This document shows, one piece after another, positions 17,066-25,195 of a stretch of DNA of 64,000 nt. Numbering within the stretch: position 1 is the first letter of the stretch; every line of letters starts with the position of its first letter. Source of the DNA: VMCP01 sp964527775 (GTDB lineage Bacteria > Bacteroidota > Bacteroidia > NS11-12g > UBA955); NCBI GenBank assembly GCA_964527775.1, contig CAZGQS010000001.1, positions 1 to 64,000 of the forward strand. Reading direction: 5' to 3'. Under the pieces are notes generated by a model. The model ran no database searches, was not told the origin of the DNA, and saw only the letters and a list, made by a program, of their open reading frames with translations. Position numbers and translations under genes: made by a program.

Positions 17066-18802
17066 TCATAGATCCTCCAAAGTGATCAGTTGCAGCATCT
17101 CGCGGGTGATCTGTTTTTCTTTTGAGACACGATTGGCTTGGTTTTCGAGTACTTTTTCGAAGGTATTTCGAACAAAACGGCCGTTTCCGAAGGTTTTGTC
17201 GCGGTTTTGATAGGCGTTGTCAAAGAAGGTGGAAAGTTGCTCTTTTACGCCTTCGCCGAGGATGTATTGAGATTTTTTGCAGAACGATTCGAAGATTTCC
17301 AACATTGCTGTTGATTCGTAATCGGTGAAGTCGATGTAGCGGTTGATTCTCGATTTGAAGCCAGGGTTGGTTTCCAAAAAATCTTGCATTTCTTGCGAAT
17401 ATCCCGCCAAAATAACCACCAATCGGCTGCGGTCGTCTTCCATGCGCTTGATGAGGGTGGCAACAGCCTCCTGACCGTAGGAGTCTTGTCCCTCGCCAAC
17501 CAAAGCGTAAGCCTCGTCAATGAATAAGATGCCGTCTAAGGCGTCATCGATGGCCTTGTTGGTTTTTACGGCCGTTTGTCCGGCGTATTCGGCGATCAGG
17601 CCGCTGCGGTCAGTCTCGATTAAATGTCCCCGCTCCAAAACGCCCAGATGCTTGTAAATTCGGGCGATGAGTCGCGCCACGGTGGTCTTTCCCGTGCCGG
17701 GATTTCCGGTGAACACGATGTGGTAGGAGATGGGGGTGGTTTTGAGACCCTGTTTCTCGCGTTCTAGCTGAATTTTTACAAAGTTGACCAAGGTTTCTAC
17801 CTCTTCTTTAACCGCGTCTAATGCGATGAGAGACCGAAGTTCTTTGAGAACTTCATCGAGGGTTTCGTCTGGGTTTTGTTCGTTGATTTTCAATGATTTA
17901 TTGACTTTTTCGGGGAGCGGGTGGTGCAGCCATTTATAGATTTCGGCGAGTCTTTCTTCTTCTGCTTTGGATGTTTTTGCGTCGGCCTTCGAAATGATCA
18001 ATGCGTATCTATTCAACGTGGCTGCGTACTTATCAAGCAATTTCGAACCCATGAGCTCCAACAGCGATGGCCATGCCAATTCGGATTTTACCGTTTCTTT
18101 AGGATTATCGCCCACGTTGAAATTCACGTTCATGGGATTGCCTTTGGCAATGATATTATTGAGTTCCACACAAATGCGCTCCATCATGGCTTCACCCACC
18201 AAATTATTGAGTTCCTGATCAGATTTTAACGTAAAATCTTCTATGTCTGGAATCAAATTATTCACTGCTAAAAATGCACCCATCAGCTCACGACTGTTAG
18301 CTTTAAACTCCTTTCCATAAACCACTTGCGCTACTTTAACGATGTCAAAAACGAAGCAAATTTTAGCGTCATCCATCGGAACGCCGCTCTTTTCCATCTG
18401 CGCCATTAGGTCTTTTTCGGTGCTCATTTCTTGCCACAAATTCCTCAAATCGCGGTTGATTTCACGAATCATGTCCAAATAAGCCGGACTCAATAATTGT
18501 GCCTTTTCTCGAATAGGGCTGTAACTATTTTGGGTTTCATAATTACTGGGGACGAAAGACTTTTTACCGTTATAAGTTTCGTCGAATTTATCGTCCGACA
18601 CAAACAAAAGTGACAGAAAATCGATTCCCAAAGCGATGGCGTAAAAGGAGAGGACCATTTCTTGTTTCCAACCCACTAAAAGTGTCCCAATATAAACCAC
18701 AGCGAGTAGGGGCTGCCCAAGATAGAATCGATGTCCGCCAATAAATCCGGTGGTCAGCGCTAAAATGACCGCGACATTTTTACTTTTTCTTTTCTGACTC
18801 AT
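17066..18802 (-). CDS. TM2-domain / AAA+ (CbxX/CfqX, SpoVK-like) fusion protein
   Basis: A 578-residue membrane protein. Residues ~5-68 form a TM2 domain (FIGGHRFYLGQPLLAVVYIGT and a second helix). A helical region ~100-300 follows, then a CbxX/CfqX-type AAA+ ATPase with Walker A GNPGTGKTT at 366-374, Walker B ILFIDEA at 425-431 and a sensor segment VVILAGYSQEM. ATPases of this class remodel protein complexes (for example rubisco activase CbbX). The TM2 anchor suggests action at the inner membrane; the substrate is unknown. It is convergent with guaB and divergent from the EEP gene. Domain calls are firm, function is not. Confidence 0.82.
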   Translation of the reverse strand: MSQKRKSKNVAVILALTTGFIGGHRFYLGQPLLAVVYIGTLLVGWKQEMVLSFYAIALGIDFLSLLFVSDDKFDETYNGKKSFVPSNYETQNSYSPIREKAQLLSPAYLDMIREINRDLRNLWQEMSTEKDLMAQMEKSGVPMDDAKICFVFDIVKVAQVVYGKEFKANSRELMGAFLAVNNLIPDIEDFTLKSDQELNNLVGEAMMERICVELNNIIAKGNPMNVNFNVGDNPKETVKSELAWPSLLELMGSKLLDKYAATLNRYALIISKADAKTSKAEEERLAEIYKWLHHPLPEKVNKSLKINEQNPDETLDEVLKELRSLIALDAVKEEVETLVNFVKIQLEREKQGLKTTPISYHIVFTGNPGTGKTTVARLIARIYKHLGVLERGHLIETDRSGLIAEYAGQTAVKTNKAIDDALDGILFIDEAYALVGEGQDSYGQEAVATLIKRMEDDRSRLVVILAGYSQEMQDFLETNPGFKSRINRYIDFTDYESTAMLEIFESFCKKSQYILGEGVKEQLSTFFDNAYQNRDKTFGNGRFVRNTFEKVLENQANRVSKEKQITREMLQLITLEDL

Positions 18803-18823
18803 TCAATTGCAAAATACAACATT

Positions 18824-18831
18824 TACCTTTG
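18824..18831 (+). promoter_or_regulatory. Promoter -7 element TACCTTTG, decides the EEP gene start
   Basis: TACCTTTG matches TAnnTTTG and ends eight bases before the ATG at 18840. An earlier in-frame ATG at 18807 would lie upstream of the transcription start, so 18840 is preferred. Confidence 0.55.
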
Positions 18832-18839
18832 AAGGTATT

Positions 18840-19862
18840 ATGTTTAAACGTGTAAGTTTTGCATTTATCGCAATTTTGCTTTTGACTGAATGCTGGAACC
18901 CTAAAAAACAGCAAGCCCTAGGACTGATTCCCTCGAAAACTGGGTTAACATCGGTACGTGTGGCATTCTACAATTTGGAGAATCTGTTTGATACCATAAA
19001 TGGCCCGAACGACGATTCTGAATACCTTCCCACATCTGAAAAGCCTTGGAATACATCTCGTTACCAAAGTAAATTGAAGAATATGGCACGCGTCATTGAT
19101 TCCATTCAACCCCAAATTTTAGGAGTCTGTGAAATAGAAAATCGTCTTGTTTTGCTTGATTTGATCAAGACATCCACATGGTTGAAAAGCATCAAAGCCG
19201 AAGTAGTTCACTTTGAATCGCCCGATAAGCGCGGCATTGATGTTGCCATCCTAAAGTCTAGCCAATGGGCTGTAAAACAGACAGATACGTTGTGGGTTCC
19301 CACCGAAAATCCGGATAAACCCACTCGACACATCCTCATGGCCACATTCCAAAACGGAAAATCAGAACTATCGATGTTCGTAAATCATTGGCCATCAAGG
19401 AGTGAGGGAGAGCAATCAAGCAGACCTTTGCGTTTCAACGCGGCAAAAACGTTAAAAGACTATATTGATGCCCGCCCAGAAATGAAAAATTGGGTAGCGG
19501 TTGGCGACTTCAATGACAATCCCGAAGATTCAAGTTTGCGCTACATTTTGGGCGCATCAGACGAGCAGTCGAACAAAATCAATCTTGCCTATCTTCACCG
19601 ATTGGCTCAACCCGAAACCGGTACTTTGAAGTACAACGGTCGTTGGGACATGTTTGACCAGATCATTGTGAGCAGGTCTTTATACCATTTGGGCCCTGAA
19701 AACGCGATACCACAGGTACAAATTTACCATCGCAATTGGCTCTTGCAGCAAGACGGGAAGTTTCAAGGCTATCCGTTGCGCACCTTCGGCGGCCGCACCT
19801 ATTTGAACGGTTATTCAGACCATTTGCCGGTGTTTGTTGATTTGGAGATTGGTGGTCAGTGA
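18840..19862 (+). CDS. Endonuclease/exonuclease/phosphatase (EEP) family lipoprotein
   Basis: A 340-residue exported hydrolase of the DNase I/EEP fold. The N-terminus is a lipoprotein signal, FIAILLLTEC with the lipobox cysteine. EEP motifs include FYNLENLFD near the mature N-terminus, CEIENRLVL (metal-binding Glu), NHWPSRSEG, VGDFNDNPED and the terminal SDHLPVF with the catalytic Asp-His. Members at the cell surface often act on nucleic acids or phosphoesters. The last residues GGQ and the TGA come from the repeat array downstream. The promoter element fixes the start. Family firm, substrate unknown. Confidence 0.88.
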   Translation: MFKRVSFAFIAILLLTECWNPKKQQALGLIPSKTGLTSVRVAFYNLENLFDTINGPNDDSEYLPTSEKPWNTSRYQSKLKNMARVIDSIQPQILGVCEIENRLVLLDLIKTSTWLKSIKAEVVHFESPDKRGIDVAILKSSQWAVKQTDTLWVPTENPDKPTRHILMATFQNGKSELSMFVNHWPSRSEGEQSSRPLRFNAAKTLKDYIDARPEMKNWVAVGDFNDNPEDSSLRYILGASDEQSNKINLAYLHRLAQPETGTLKYNGRWDMFDQIIVSRSLYHLGPENAIPQVQIYHRNWLLQQDGKFQGYPLRTFGGRTYLNGYSDHLPVFVDLEIGGQ

Positions 19863-19939
19863 TCGGTGGTCGGTAAATCTGAAAACCGAAAACCGCTAAC
19901 CGATAACCGCTAACCGAAAACCGAAAACCGCTAACCGTA
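19852..19939. repeat. Tandem repeat array, A modules in both orientations
   Basis: Lies between convergent genes. It starts as GGTGGTCAGTGATCGG inside the last codons of the EEP gene. After about 25 bp it flips to AACCGAAAACCGCTAACC units, which read GGTTAGCGGTTTTCGG in the direction of pyrG. Each convergent gene therefore has an array in its own sense orientation. Confidence 0.85.
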
Positions 19940-19941
19940 AT

Positions 19942-21549
19942 TTACACAACCTTCTTCATCGCTGCTGATACGAAACCAACGAAGAGAGGGTGTGGATTTT
20001 CGACTGTGCTTTTGAGTTCTGGGTGGAATTGGACGCCAACAAACCAAGGGTGATTTTCAACTTCTACGACTTCAGCGAGGCCGGTTTGAGGGTTGGTTCC
20101 GGTAATTTTCATGCCAGCATTTTGGATGGCGTCTTTGAAGTTGTTGTTGAATTCGTAGCGGTGACGGTGTCTTTCAGAGATTCGGGTTTTTCCGTACGCT
20201 TTAGCGGCGTGACTGCCTTTCACAAGTTCACAGTCGTAAGCGCCAAGACGCATGGTTCCTCCGTAATTGGTGATTTTCTTTTGTTCTTCCATCAAGTCAA
20301 TTACGGCGTTCGCAGTGTCAGACATTTCCGATGAATGAGCATCGGCGATACCGGCCATATTTCTCGCGAACTCAATGACGCTTATTTGCATCCCCAAGCA
20401 GATCCCAAAGAAGGGAACTTTATTTTCACGGGCGTATTTCACGGCAATCACCTTGCCATCTATGCCGCGGTTTCCGAATCCGGGTGCTACTAATATCCCC
20501 TGATATCCAGAGAGTTTGCTCGCCACATTTTCTTCGGTGAGGAATTCTGAATGGATGTAGGTCACTTTTACTTCGCACTCATTGGCGGCGCCAGCGTGTA
20601 TAAACGATTCATTGATAGACTTATACGCATCGGGGAGTTCCACATATTTACCCACCAAGGCTATTTTTACTTCTGATTTGGGATGTTCCAATCTGAACAA
20701 GAAGTTTGACCATTGGCTCAGTTCGGGCTCCTGAGATGATTTTAATTTTAGCTTATTGAGGACAACTTTATCGAGTTTTTCCTTCAACATGGCCATAGGA
20801 ACCTCGTAAATGGTGCTCAAATCGCGAGCTTCAATTACGGCATTTCCTTGGACGTTGCAGAAAAGGGCCAATTTCTTTTTCAAATCGGCACCCAATGATT
20901 GTTCGGTTCTCAAAACGAGCACATCGGGTTGAACACCCAGCTCTAGCAAGCTCTTCACGGAGTGTTGGGTGGGCTTGGTTTTCAATTCCCCGGCCGCCTT
21001 CAAAAAGGGTACCAGAGTTAAGTGAACCACGCACGCATTAGCGTCCCCCAGCTCCCAAATAAGCTGTCTCATAGACTCTATGTAAGGAAGTGATTCGATG
21101 TCGCCCACTGTACCTCCAATTTCGGTGATAACAATGTCGTATTCGCCCGATTCGCCAAGAAGTTTCATGCGTCTCTTGATTTCATCGGTGATATGAGGAA
21201 TAACCTGAACTGTTTTTCCCAAATAGGCACCTTTACGTTCATTTTCGATGACGGTCAAATACACTCTACCGGTGGTCACATTGTTGGCCTGACTGGTAGG
21301 TACGTTCAAGAATCGCTCGTAGTGTCCGAGGTCAAGATCGGTCTCAGCGCCGTCTTCGGTCACGTAGCATTCGCCGTGTTCATACGGATTTAAAGTACCT
21401 GGATCAACGTTGATATAGGGGTCAAACTTTTGGATGGTAGCACGATAGCCACGGGCCTGTAAAAGTTTCGCTAAAGATGCTGCAATGATGCCTTTACCTA
21501 GGGAAGAAGTAACGCCGCCCGTAACAAAAATGAACTTAGTTTGACTCAT
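19942..21549 (-). CDS. pyrG: CTP synthase
   Basis: Makes CTP from UTP, ATP and glutamine. The 535-residue protein has the N-terminal synthetase domain (FVTGGVTSSLGKGI at the start, DPYINVDPGTLNPYEHGE) and a C-terminal class I glutamine amidotransferase domain from about residue 290, with the nucleophile Cys in FFGICLGMQ and the His/Glu pair in VQFHPEL. Length and motifs are normal. It is monocistronic, convergent with the EEP gene, and its stop lies next to a repeat array. Identification is secure. Confidence 0.97.
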   Translation of the reverse strand: MSQTKFIFVTGGVTSSLGKGIIAASLAKLLQARGYRATIQKFDPYINVDPGTLNPYEHGECYVTEDGAETDLDLGHYERFLNVPTSQANNVTTGRVYLTVIENERKGAYLGKTVQVIPHITDEIKRRMKLLGESGEYDIVITEIGGTVGDIESLPYIESMRQLIWELGDANACVVHLTLVPFLKAAGELKTKPTQHSVKSLLELGVQPDVLVLRTEQSLGADLKKKLALFCNVQGNAVIEARDLSTIYEVPMAMLKEKLDKVVLNKLKLKSSQEPELSQWSNFLFRLEHPKSEVKIALVGKYVELPDAYKSINESFIHAGAANECEVKVTYIHSEFLTEENVASKLSGYQGILVAPGFGNRGIDGKVIAVKYARENKVPFFGICLGMQISVIEFARNMAGIADAHSSEMSDTANAVIDLMEEQKKITNYGGTMRLGAYDCELVKGSHAAKAYGKTRISERHRHRYEFNNNFKDAIQNAGMKITGTNPQTGLAEVVEVENHPWFVGVQFHPELKSTVENPHPLFVGFVSAAMKKVV

Positions 21550-21640
21550 AAAAATGTGTAGTTACGGGATGCAATATTACGTCAATTTAAATTTCAGTTA
21601 AAAACAAAAGGGGTGGAGTTTTCAACATTGTTAGGATTAA

Positions 21641-21748
21641 GGTGATCGGTTATCGGTAGGTCGGTAGGTCGGTAGGTCGGTAGGTCGGTAGGTCCGTGAT
21701 CGGTAGGTCGGTAGTCGGTAGGTCGGTGGGCGGTAGGTCGGTGGGTGG
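21641..21748. repeat. Tandem GGTCGGTA array, left arm beside the four-helix-bundle gene
   Basis: About 108 bp of GGTAGGTCGGTAGGTC-type units with some 7-nt GTGATCG units, in the pyrG to four-helix-bundle gap (21550-21830). Its first 23 bases (21642-21664) are a perfect inverted copy of 22230-22252 on the other side of the gene. The rest of the gap holds nothing else I can identify. Confidence 0.85.
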
Positions 21749-21830
21749 ATTTTGCGGAAAGTGCAAATCTTAATTCGTAGTTTGTGTTTATCGCCAAGGG
21801 ATTACAAAAGAATCTATCTTGATTTGAATC

Positions 21831-22184
21831 ATGAATAATTTTAAAAAATTAAAAATTTGGAATCAATCAATTGATTTGAGTCATTCAGTTTTTGTATTTA
21901 CAAAATCTTTACCAAAACCAGATTCATATGATGTTGTTAATCAGTCACGAAGAGCTGCAGTTTCAATTGCTTCTAACATTGCAGAAGGTTGTGGGAGAGG
22001 GTCCAACAAGGATTTTTGCCGTTTTCTAAATATAGCTCTAGGTTCCTCATATGAATTGGAAACGCAATTAATTATTTTAAAAAGGTTCTTTGCGACAGAA
22101 ACGTCAAATTTGGAGGCTGAAACCGTCTCCATCCAGAAACAGATTCAGTCTTTGATTAAAACACTAAATTCAACCGAAAACTAA
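21831..22184 (+). CDS. Four-helix-bundle protein (23S rRNA-intervening-sequence protein / Avd-like family)
   Basis: A 117-residue protein of the S23 / four-helix-bundle family: FKKLKIWNQSIDLSHSVFVFTKSLP, then SRRAAVSIASNIAEGCGRGSNKDF, then GSSYELETQLIILKRF. Family members are encoded in 23S rRNA intervening sequences or accompany diversity-generating retroelements as Avd; many stand alone with no known role. No reverse transcriptase or rRNA gene is nearby. It lies between two repeat arrays that carry a perfect 23-bp inverted repeat, so the gene and arrays may form one unit. Its final codons (ACCGAAAAC, then TAA) resemble array sequence too. Confidence 0.88.
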   Translation: MNNFKKLKIWNQSIDLSHSVFVFTKSLPKPDSYDVVNQSRRAAVSIASNIAEGCGRGSNKDFCRFLNIALGSSYELETQLIILKRFFATETSNLEAETVSIQKQIQSLIKTLNSTEN

Positions 22185-22189
22185 CTTCC

Positions 22190-22258
22190 CATCACCGATC
22201 ACCGATCACCGATCACCGATAACCGACTACCGACCTACCGATAACCGATCACTGACCA
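22190..22258. repeat. Tandem repeat array, right arm beside the four-helix-bundle gene and ilvE end
   Basis: Units of ATCACCG and CTACCGA, inverted relative to the left arm at 21641-21748. It runs into the last codons of ilvE (convergent), supplying its GGQ residues and stop. Confidence 0.85.
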
Positions 22259-23322
22259 CCAACCAACACAATCCACCCCATCTCATCTTCAATTTTTTGT
22301 AATTTGAGGTTGTCGAGGAAGGTTTTGATGGCTGTTGAGACTTCGTGGTTGGGTGATTCCATGACGGAGTAGTAGGTGCCGTTGCGGCCGAAGCCGTCTA
22401 GGTTGATGAGGGTGGCTGCGGTTCCTGTGATGAAAAGTTCGGAGATGGATCCAGATTGTTGCTTTTCAATCAGTTCAGTGATGGAAATGGGGCGTTCCTC
22501 TACTTCGTAGCCAAGGTGTTTTAGTCCCTTAATGACAGAATCACGGGTGATGCCTGCAAGCATGGTGTTGGTTAATGAAGGAGTTACAACTATTTTTCCG
22601 TACACGGCAAAGAAGTTGGTGGTTCCGGTTTCTTCTACCCACTCGTGTTCAATGGGATCGGTCCATAAAATTTGATCGTATCCTTCTTTTTGAGCTAGAG
22701 CGGTGGGATAGAGGGCTGCACCGTAGTTGCCGGCGCATTTGGTAAATCCAACTCCTCCGGGAGCTGCACGACTGTATTCGTCTTCCACTTTTACGCGGAG
22801 GGCCTTGTTGTAATAAGGTCCAACAGGACAAGCAAAGATGGCAAAACAGTAATTGTCAGATACTTTCACACCAATGTAATCATCGGTGGCGAACATGTAT
22901 GGACGAATGTATAGGGCGCCGCCTTCGGTGCGGGGAACCCATGCACGATCAATGTCAATGAGTTGATTCAGACCGGCCATGAAGAGTTCTTCGGGGATTT
23001 CGGGCATGGCCATGCGAACGGCAGATCGGTTTAGGCGAGCTGCGTTATCTGTGGGACGAAAAATGGTGATGTCGTGATCGTTTTTTGAGGATGCGAAAGC
23101 CTTCATTCCCTCGAAAATAGATTGACCATAATGAATGGCTGAAGTAGCAGGACTAAGGGACAGATTTCCGTAAGGAACAATTCTTGGATTGGTCCATTCA
23201 CCGTTTTTGTAGTCAGCAAGGAACATGTGATCGGTGAACATTTTGCCAAAACCAATGTTCTGGGGGTCAAATTCAGAAATTCTGCTTTCTTTAACCTTTT
23301 CTACTGTAATTTCGAACCTCAT
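22249..23322 (-). CDS. ilvE: Branched-chain amino acid aminotransferase
   Basis: Transfers the amino group between glutamate and the keto acids of leucine, isoleucine and valine. The 357-residue fold-type IV PLP enzyme is the longer form found in Bacteroidota and eukaryotes. Substrate motif YGQSIFEGMKAF is at 65-76 and the PLP lysine Lys195 in GGVGFTKCAGNYG; the EETGTTNFF segment follows. The C-terminal VGGQ and stop codon derive from the repeat array. It is divergent from a small hypothetical gene. Identification is secure. Confidence 0.95.
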   Translation of the reverse strand: MRFEITVEKVKESRISEFDPQNIGFGKMFTDHMFLADYKNGEWTNPRIVPYGNLSLSPATSAIHYGQSIFEGMKAFASSKNDHDITIFRPTDNAARLNRSAVRMAMPEIPEELFMAGLNQLIDIDRAWVPRTEGGALYIRPYMFATDDYIGVKVSDNYCFAIFACPVGPYYNKALRVKVEDEYSRAAPGGVGFTKCAGNYGAALYPTALAQKEGYDQILWTDPIEHEWVEETGTTNFFAVYGKIVVTPSLTNTMLAGITRDSVIKGLKHLGYEVEERPISITELIEKQQSGSISELFITGTAATLINLDGFGRNGTYYSVMESPNHEVSTAIKTFLDNLKLQKIEDEMGWIVLVGGQ

Positions 23323-23338
23323 TACCTCAAAATTAGGG

Positions 23339-23346
23339 TAATTTTG
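23339..23346 (+). promoter_or_regulatory. Promoter -7 element TAATTTTG
   Basis: Matches TAnnTTTG and ends six bases before the ATG at 23353, suggesting a leaderless or nearly leaderless message. Confidence 0.5.
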
Positions 23347-23352
23347 TGAAGC

Positions 23353-23838
23353 ATGAGCAATGAATCATTAAAAACTGAATCGGCCTGGTTGTTGTCAGGA
23401 CTCTACCAAGGTGGCCTTTTTATTGGTAATGAGCCAGTTGCCGAAAAAGTTGAGACCAAAGAAATTCAAATAGAAACGCCTCAAATAGAGACACCAATGC
23501 CTCAATTTAGTGCTAAATTCATTCATTGGATAGAGGAGAATTCTGACTTTGATTACAAAGACATGATCAGTAAGATCATGTTTGCCCTTAAATGGAAAGG
23601 TCAAGAAATCAAAGCGGAAGATTTTATCTTTTTGAATAGCAATGAAGTAAAGCATTCTTTTGAAGAATTGCTGAATGCCGGTGCATTAAAGGCGGAGAGA
23701 ATCCTGTTTTGGTCAAATAGAGTGACATCGACAAACGGAAGCCAAGTATTGCAGGTATTGTCACCTTCTTCAGTGGCCAAAGACAAGGATACCAAAATCA
23801 AGTATTGGAATCAGATCAAGAGTTATTTTGGGCTTTAA
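23353..23838 (+). CDS. Hypothetical protein
   Basis: A 161-residue protein I do not recognise. The N-terminal ~50 residues are low in structure and contain short repeats (IQIETPQIETPMPQ). The rest is probably helical (FIHWIEENSDFDYKDMISKIMFALKWKGQEI). No signal peptide or membrane segment is visible. It overlaps the convergent MFS gene by 23 bp at its 3' end and has its own promoter element. Confidence 0.6.
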   Translation: MSNESLKTESAWLLSGLYQGGLFIGNEPVAEKVETKEIQIETPQIETPMPQFSAKFIHWIEENSDFDYKDMISKIMFALKWKGQEIKAEDFIFLNSNEVKHSFEELLNAGALKAERILFWSNRVTSTNGSQVLQVLSPSSVAKDKDTKIKYWNQIKSYFGL

Positions 23839-25150
23839 GGCGCGGGTCGTTGACTTTTTGAAGTAGGAAATAACTGATCACAAAGAAAATAACCAGAGCT
23901 AGAACGGAATTTTGCATGCCCTTTTCGGGTGAATGCTCTTCTACCCAAGCAAAAGAGAATAATCCAATGACCATGGCTATTTTTTCGGTGATGTCGTAGA
24001 AACTGAAGAAAGAAGTTGTGTCGGCAGTGTCTTCGGGAATGAGTTTAGAATAGGTGCTGCGGCTCATGGATTGAATTCCCCCCATGACAGCGCCTACAAA
24101 AAAGGCGAGCACATAAAAGCCCGTTTCAGATTTGTATTCGGCGTCGAACCAAGCGCCAATGCAAATGAAAACCCAGCATACCAAGGCTATGGATAGAGAT
24201 AGTTTATTGCCATATTTCTTGGAAATCCAGGAGAATAGGAAGCTGCCCGCTATACCCACAAATTGAATAATCAATATAACAGGAATGAGTTTACCAGCAG
24301 GAAGTTGGAGTAATTTAGCGCCAAAAAATGCAGCTACAAGCATCACGGTTTGAACGCCCATAGATAAGAATAAAAACGCTCTCAAATACATCAACATGGA
24401 GGCAGATTGTTTGATTTGTTTCCATACTTTTTGAAGTTCATGGAATCCACTAAAAATACTTCCTTCTTGTTTATTTATTGCTGGAGTGCGTTTGATTTTG
24501 GAAAAGAAAATCTGTGCAAATCCCATCCACCAAATACCCACGGCAATGAAACAATAGCGAGTGGCGAGTCCTGAAGAAATATCCATTGCGGGAGCAAGGG
24601 CTTGAATGAAAATTAAACATAAAATGAGTAGAGTGCTGCTTCCTATGTAACCCATGGCAAAACCACGTGCACTAACCTTATCCATCATATCGGCATCGGC
24701 AATTTCAGGGAGGTAGGAGTTGTAAAATACGGAACTGCTCCAATATCCTATGCTGGCAAAAAAGAGCGATAGCAGTCCCCAGGTAACATCGTTGCCGTTG
24801 GCTGTGAAAAAGTAGAGTAGGGCGGTAGAGAGAGAGCCTAAATAGCAGAAGAACTGCAAAAAGCGCTTTTTATTGCCCTTGGAGTCTGCGATGCCGCTCA
24901 GGAGCGGGCTGGTTAAGCAAATGACCAAAAAGGAAAAGGCGAGAACGTAATTGCTGATAACGGTATTGGTGAAGGTAGAGCCCCAAAACTGGACTTGATC
25001 AGAAATGACGTTACCGAGTTCGTCTTTTTTTGTGGTAATGGCGGTGTAATAAACCGGAAAAATGGCCGAAGAAATTACAAGAGGGTACACGCTGTTGGCC
25101 CAATCATACATGGTCCAAGCGCGCATAGTGCCTTTATGGTTTTTTTCCAT
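23816..25150 (-). CDS. MFS transporter, UMF1 / Atg22-like family
   Basis: A 444-residue inner-membrane protein with about twelve membrane helices. The N-terminus RAWTMYDWANSVYPLVISSAIFPVYY is characteristic of the UMF1 family, as is the SDKGNKKRFLQ-like loop (here ADSKGNKKRFL) after helix 3. Members are related to the yeast vacuolar effluxer Atg22; bacterial substrates are unknown. It is 45 bp downstream of clpX on the same strand and could be read through from it. Confidence 0.85.
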   Translation of the reverse strand: MEKNHKGTMRAWTMYDWANSVYPLVISSAIFPVYYTAITTKKDELGNVISDQVQFWGSTFTNTVISNYVLAFSFLVICLTSPLLSGIADSKGNKKRFLQFFCYLGSLSTALLYFFTANGNDVTWGLLSLFFASIGYWSSSVFYNSYLPEIADADMMDKVSARGFAMGYIGSSTLLILCLIFIQALAPAMDISSGLATRYCFIAVGIWWMGFAQIFFSKIKRTPAINKQEGSIFSGFHELQKVWKQIKQSASMLMYLRAFLFLSMGVQTVMLVAAFFGAKLLQLPAGKLIPVILIIQFVGIAGSFLFSWISKKYGNKLSLSIALVCWVFICIGAWFDAEYKSETGFYVLAFFVGAVMGGIQSMSRSTYSKLIPEDTADTTSFFSFYDITEKIAMVIGLFSFAWVEEHSPEKGMQNSVLALVIFFVISYFLLQKVNDPRLKAQNNS

Positions 25151-25195
25151 AGGGTTGCAAGATAAACTAAATTTTGGCTAAATGCTTGTGTAAGT

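Noticed and set aside
21594..21797. Minus-strand 67-codon open frame rich in RPTD repeats
   Set aside because: It is a translation of the GGTCGGTA array with no start-site support or homology.
21831..22184. Diversity-generating retroelement with Avd
   Set aside because: The four-helix-bundle gene fits the Avd family, but there is no reverse transcriptase, template repeat or variable repeat in the window.
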